Assembly (NCBI GenBank): GCA_031269135.1
Contig: JAISZP010000122.1
Coordinates: forward strand, 1-5,534
Length of the DNA: 5,534 nt
Origin: Deltaproteobacteria bacterium
GTDB taxonomy: Bacteria > Desulfobacterota > Desulfarculia > Adiutricales > Adiutricaceae
Direction: 5' to 3'
The notes below the pieces were generated by a model. It ran no database searches, was not told the DNA's origin, and saw only the letters and a list, made by a program, of their open reading frames with translations. Shown here piece after piece: positions 5,195 through 5,534 of the stretch. The position numbers and the translations under genes are program-made. Position 1 is the first letter of the stretch. Each line of letters opens with the position of its first letter.

Positions 5195-5534
5195 AGAATT
5201 ATTTCTCGTATTGGTCTCAGTTTTTTTAGGTTTCATCTGCATGGGGTTGGCCCCGCAATATCCCGAGTTTTGGGTGACGCTCTTGCTCTTTGGGTTATTG
5301 CTGGCTTTATTCAACGGTCCCAAAATCTTATCCAGTCTTTTCTCCCTTTTTGCTCCTTCCAAGCGCAGATTCTGGCGAACTTTCCTCAGTCTACTGCTGG
5401 TTTTGGTCTTCATTTCAGCTTTAGGAACTTTTACCAGTCTCCCACTATTGAACCCGGCCGCTCCGCCGCAGGCGACCCTGCGAGATGAAACCCTAAAACT
5501 AGTGGAAAAAATCGAGGTCCCCGTCAAAATCGAA
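5184..5534 (+). CDS. N-terminal part of a membrane protein, cut by the window end
   Basis: An open frame runs from the ATG at 5184 to the last base, giving 117 residues without a stop. It overlaps the lipoprotein gene by 11 bases, continuing the overlap pattern of the operon, so it is probably the next gene. The translation has three strongly hydrophobic segments, near residues 5-23, 29-44 and 65-84, with basic stretches KRRFWR at 60-65 between them, then a Pro/Ala-rich linker and a soluble part beginning near residue 97. The segment LRDETLKLVEKIEVPVKIE (99-117) recalls the start of the periplasmic domain in GldG-type ABC transporter accessory proteins, where a helix is followed by a Pro-Val strand. 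That similarity is from memory and weak. The function is unknown. Confidence 0.8.
   Translation, partial: MPSKELFLVLVSVFLGFICMGLAPQYPEFWVTLLLFGLLLALFNGPKILSSLFSLFAPSKRRFWRTFLSLLLVLVFISALGTFTSLPLLNPAAPPQATLRDETLKLVEKIEVPVKIE

Noticed and set aside
5108..5527. 139-codon open frame on the minus strand
   Set aside because: It lies antisense to the lipoprotein end and the overlapping membrane-protein frame. Its product is rich in Lys, Arg and Ser with no recognisable domain, while the plus strand has a coherent membrane-protein pattern that continues the operon.
1..5534. Search for CRISPR array, tRNA, rRNA, insertion sequence or integration site
   Set aside because: No regularly spaced repeats, cloverleaf-type sequence, transposase motifs or flanking target duplications were recognised by eye.

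Overview
This window shows a diderm (Gram-negative type) bacterium. It holds an exported periplasmic binding protein, an Lgt/Lsp-type lipoprotein and an MCE-family lipid transporter, all of which need an outer membrane or periplasm. A STAS domain fused to the MlaE permease, followed by the ATPase, a long single-MCE-domain protein and a PqiC-like lipoprotein, is a layout I associate with Proteobacteria in the broad sense, including the former Deltaproteobacteria. The lineage is an inference and cannot be fixed from the sequence alone.

Layout: (1) Positions 1-66 probably hold the last 21 codons of an upstream plus-strand membrane protein, followed by an intrinsic-terminator-like hairpin at 116-138. 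(2) Positions 182-1306 encode a LivJ/LivK-type substrate-binding protein with a signal peptide and the family's disulfide cysteine pair. No cognate permease or ATPase lies in the window. (3) Positions 1307-1659 are a 353-base gap without a convincing gene but rich in structure: a long nested inverted repeat just after the binding-protein gene, a 10-base direct repeat with 17-base period, and two mutually exclusive hairpins ending in a T-run. (4) From 1660 to the window end lies one compact plus-strand operon: STAS-mlaE, mlaF, mlaD, a PqiC-like lipoprotein and a membrane protein cut by the window edge. Each gene overlaps the next (17, 8, 4 and 11 bases), so translation is probably coupled.

How the operon works together: MlaE (inner-membrane permease with its own MlaB-like STAS domain) and MlaF (ATPase) should form the motor. 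MlaD, anchored by one N-terminal helix, should form the periplasmic MCE ring. Its C-terminal helical extension of about 150 residues has no counterpart in E. coli MlaD and could reach toward the lipoprotein, which probably sits in the outer membrane. No soluble MlaC shuttle, MlaA or separate MlaB gene is seen. The set therefore looks like a reduced lipid transporter combining Mla-type motor parts with Pqi-type outer-membrane parts; this is inference from gene content. The most unusual local feature is a perfect hairpin at the mlaD/lipoprotein junction that hides the lipoprotein gene's Shine-Dalgarno sequence.
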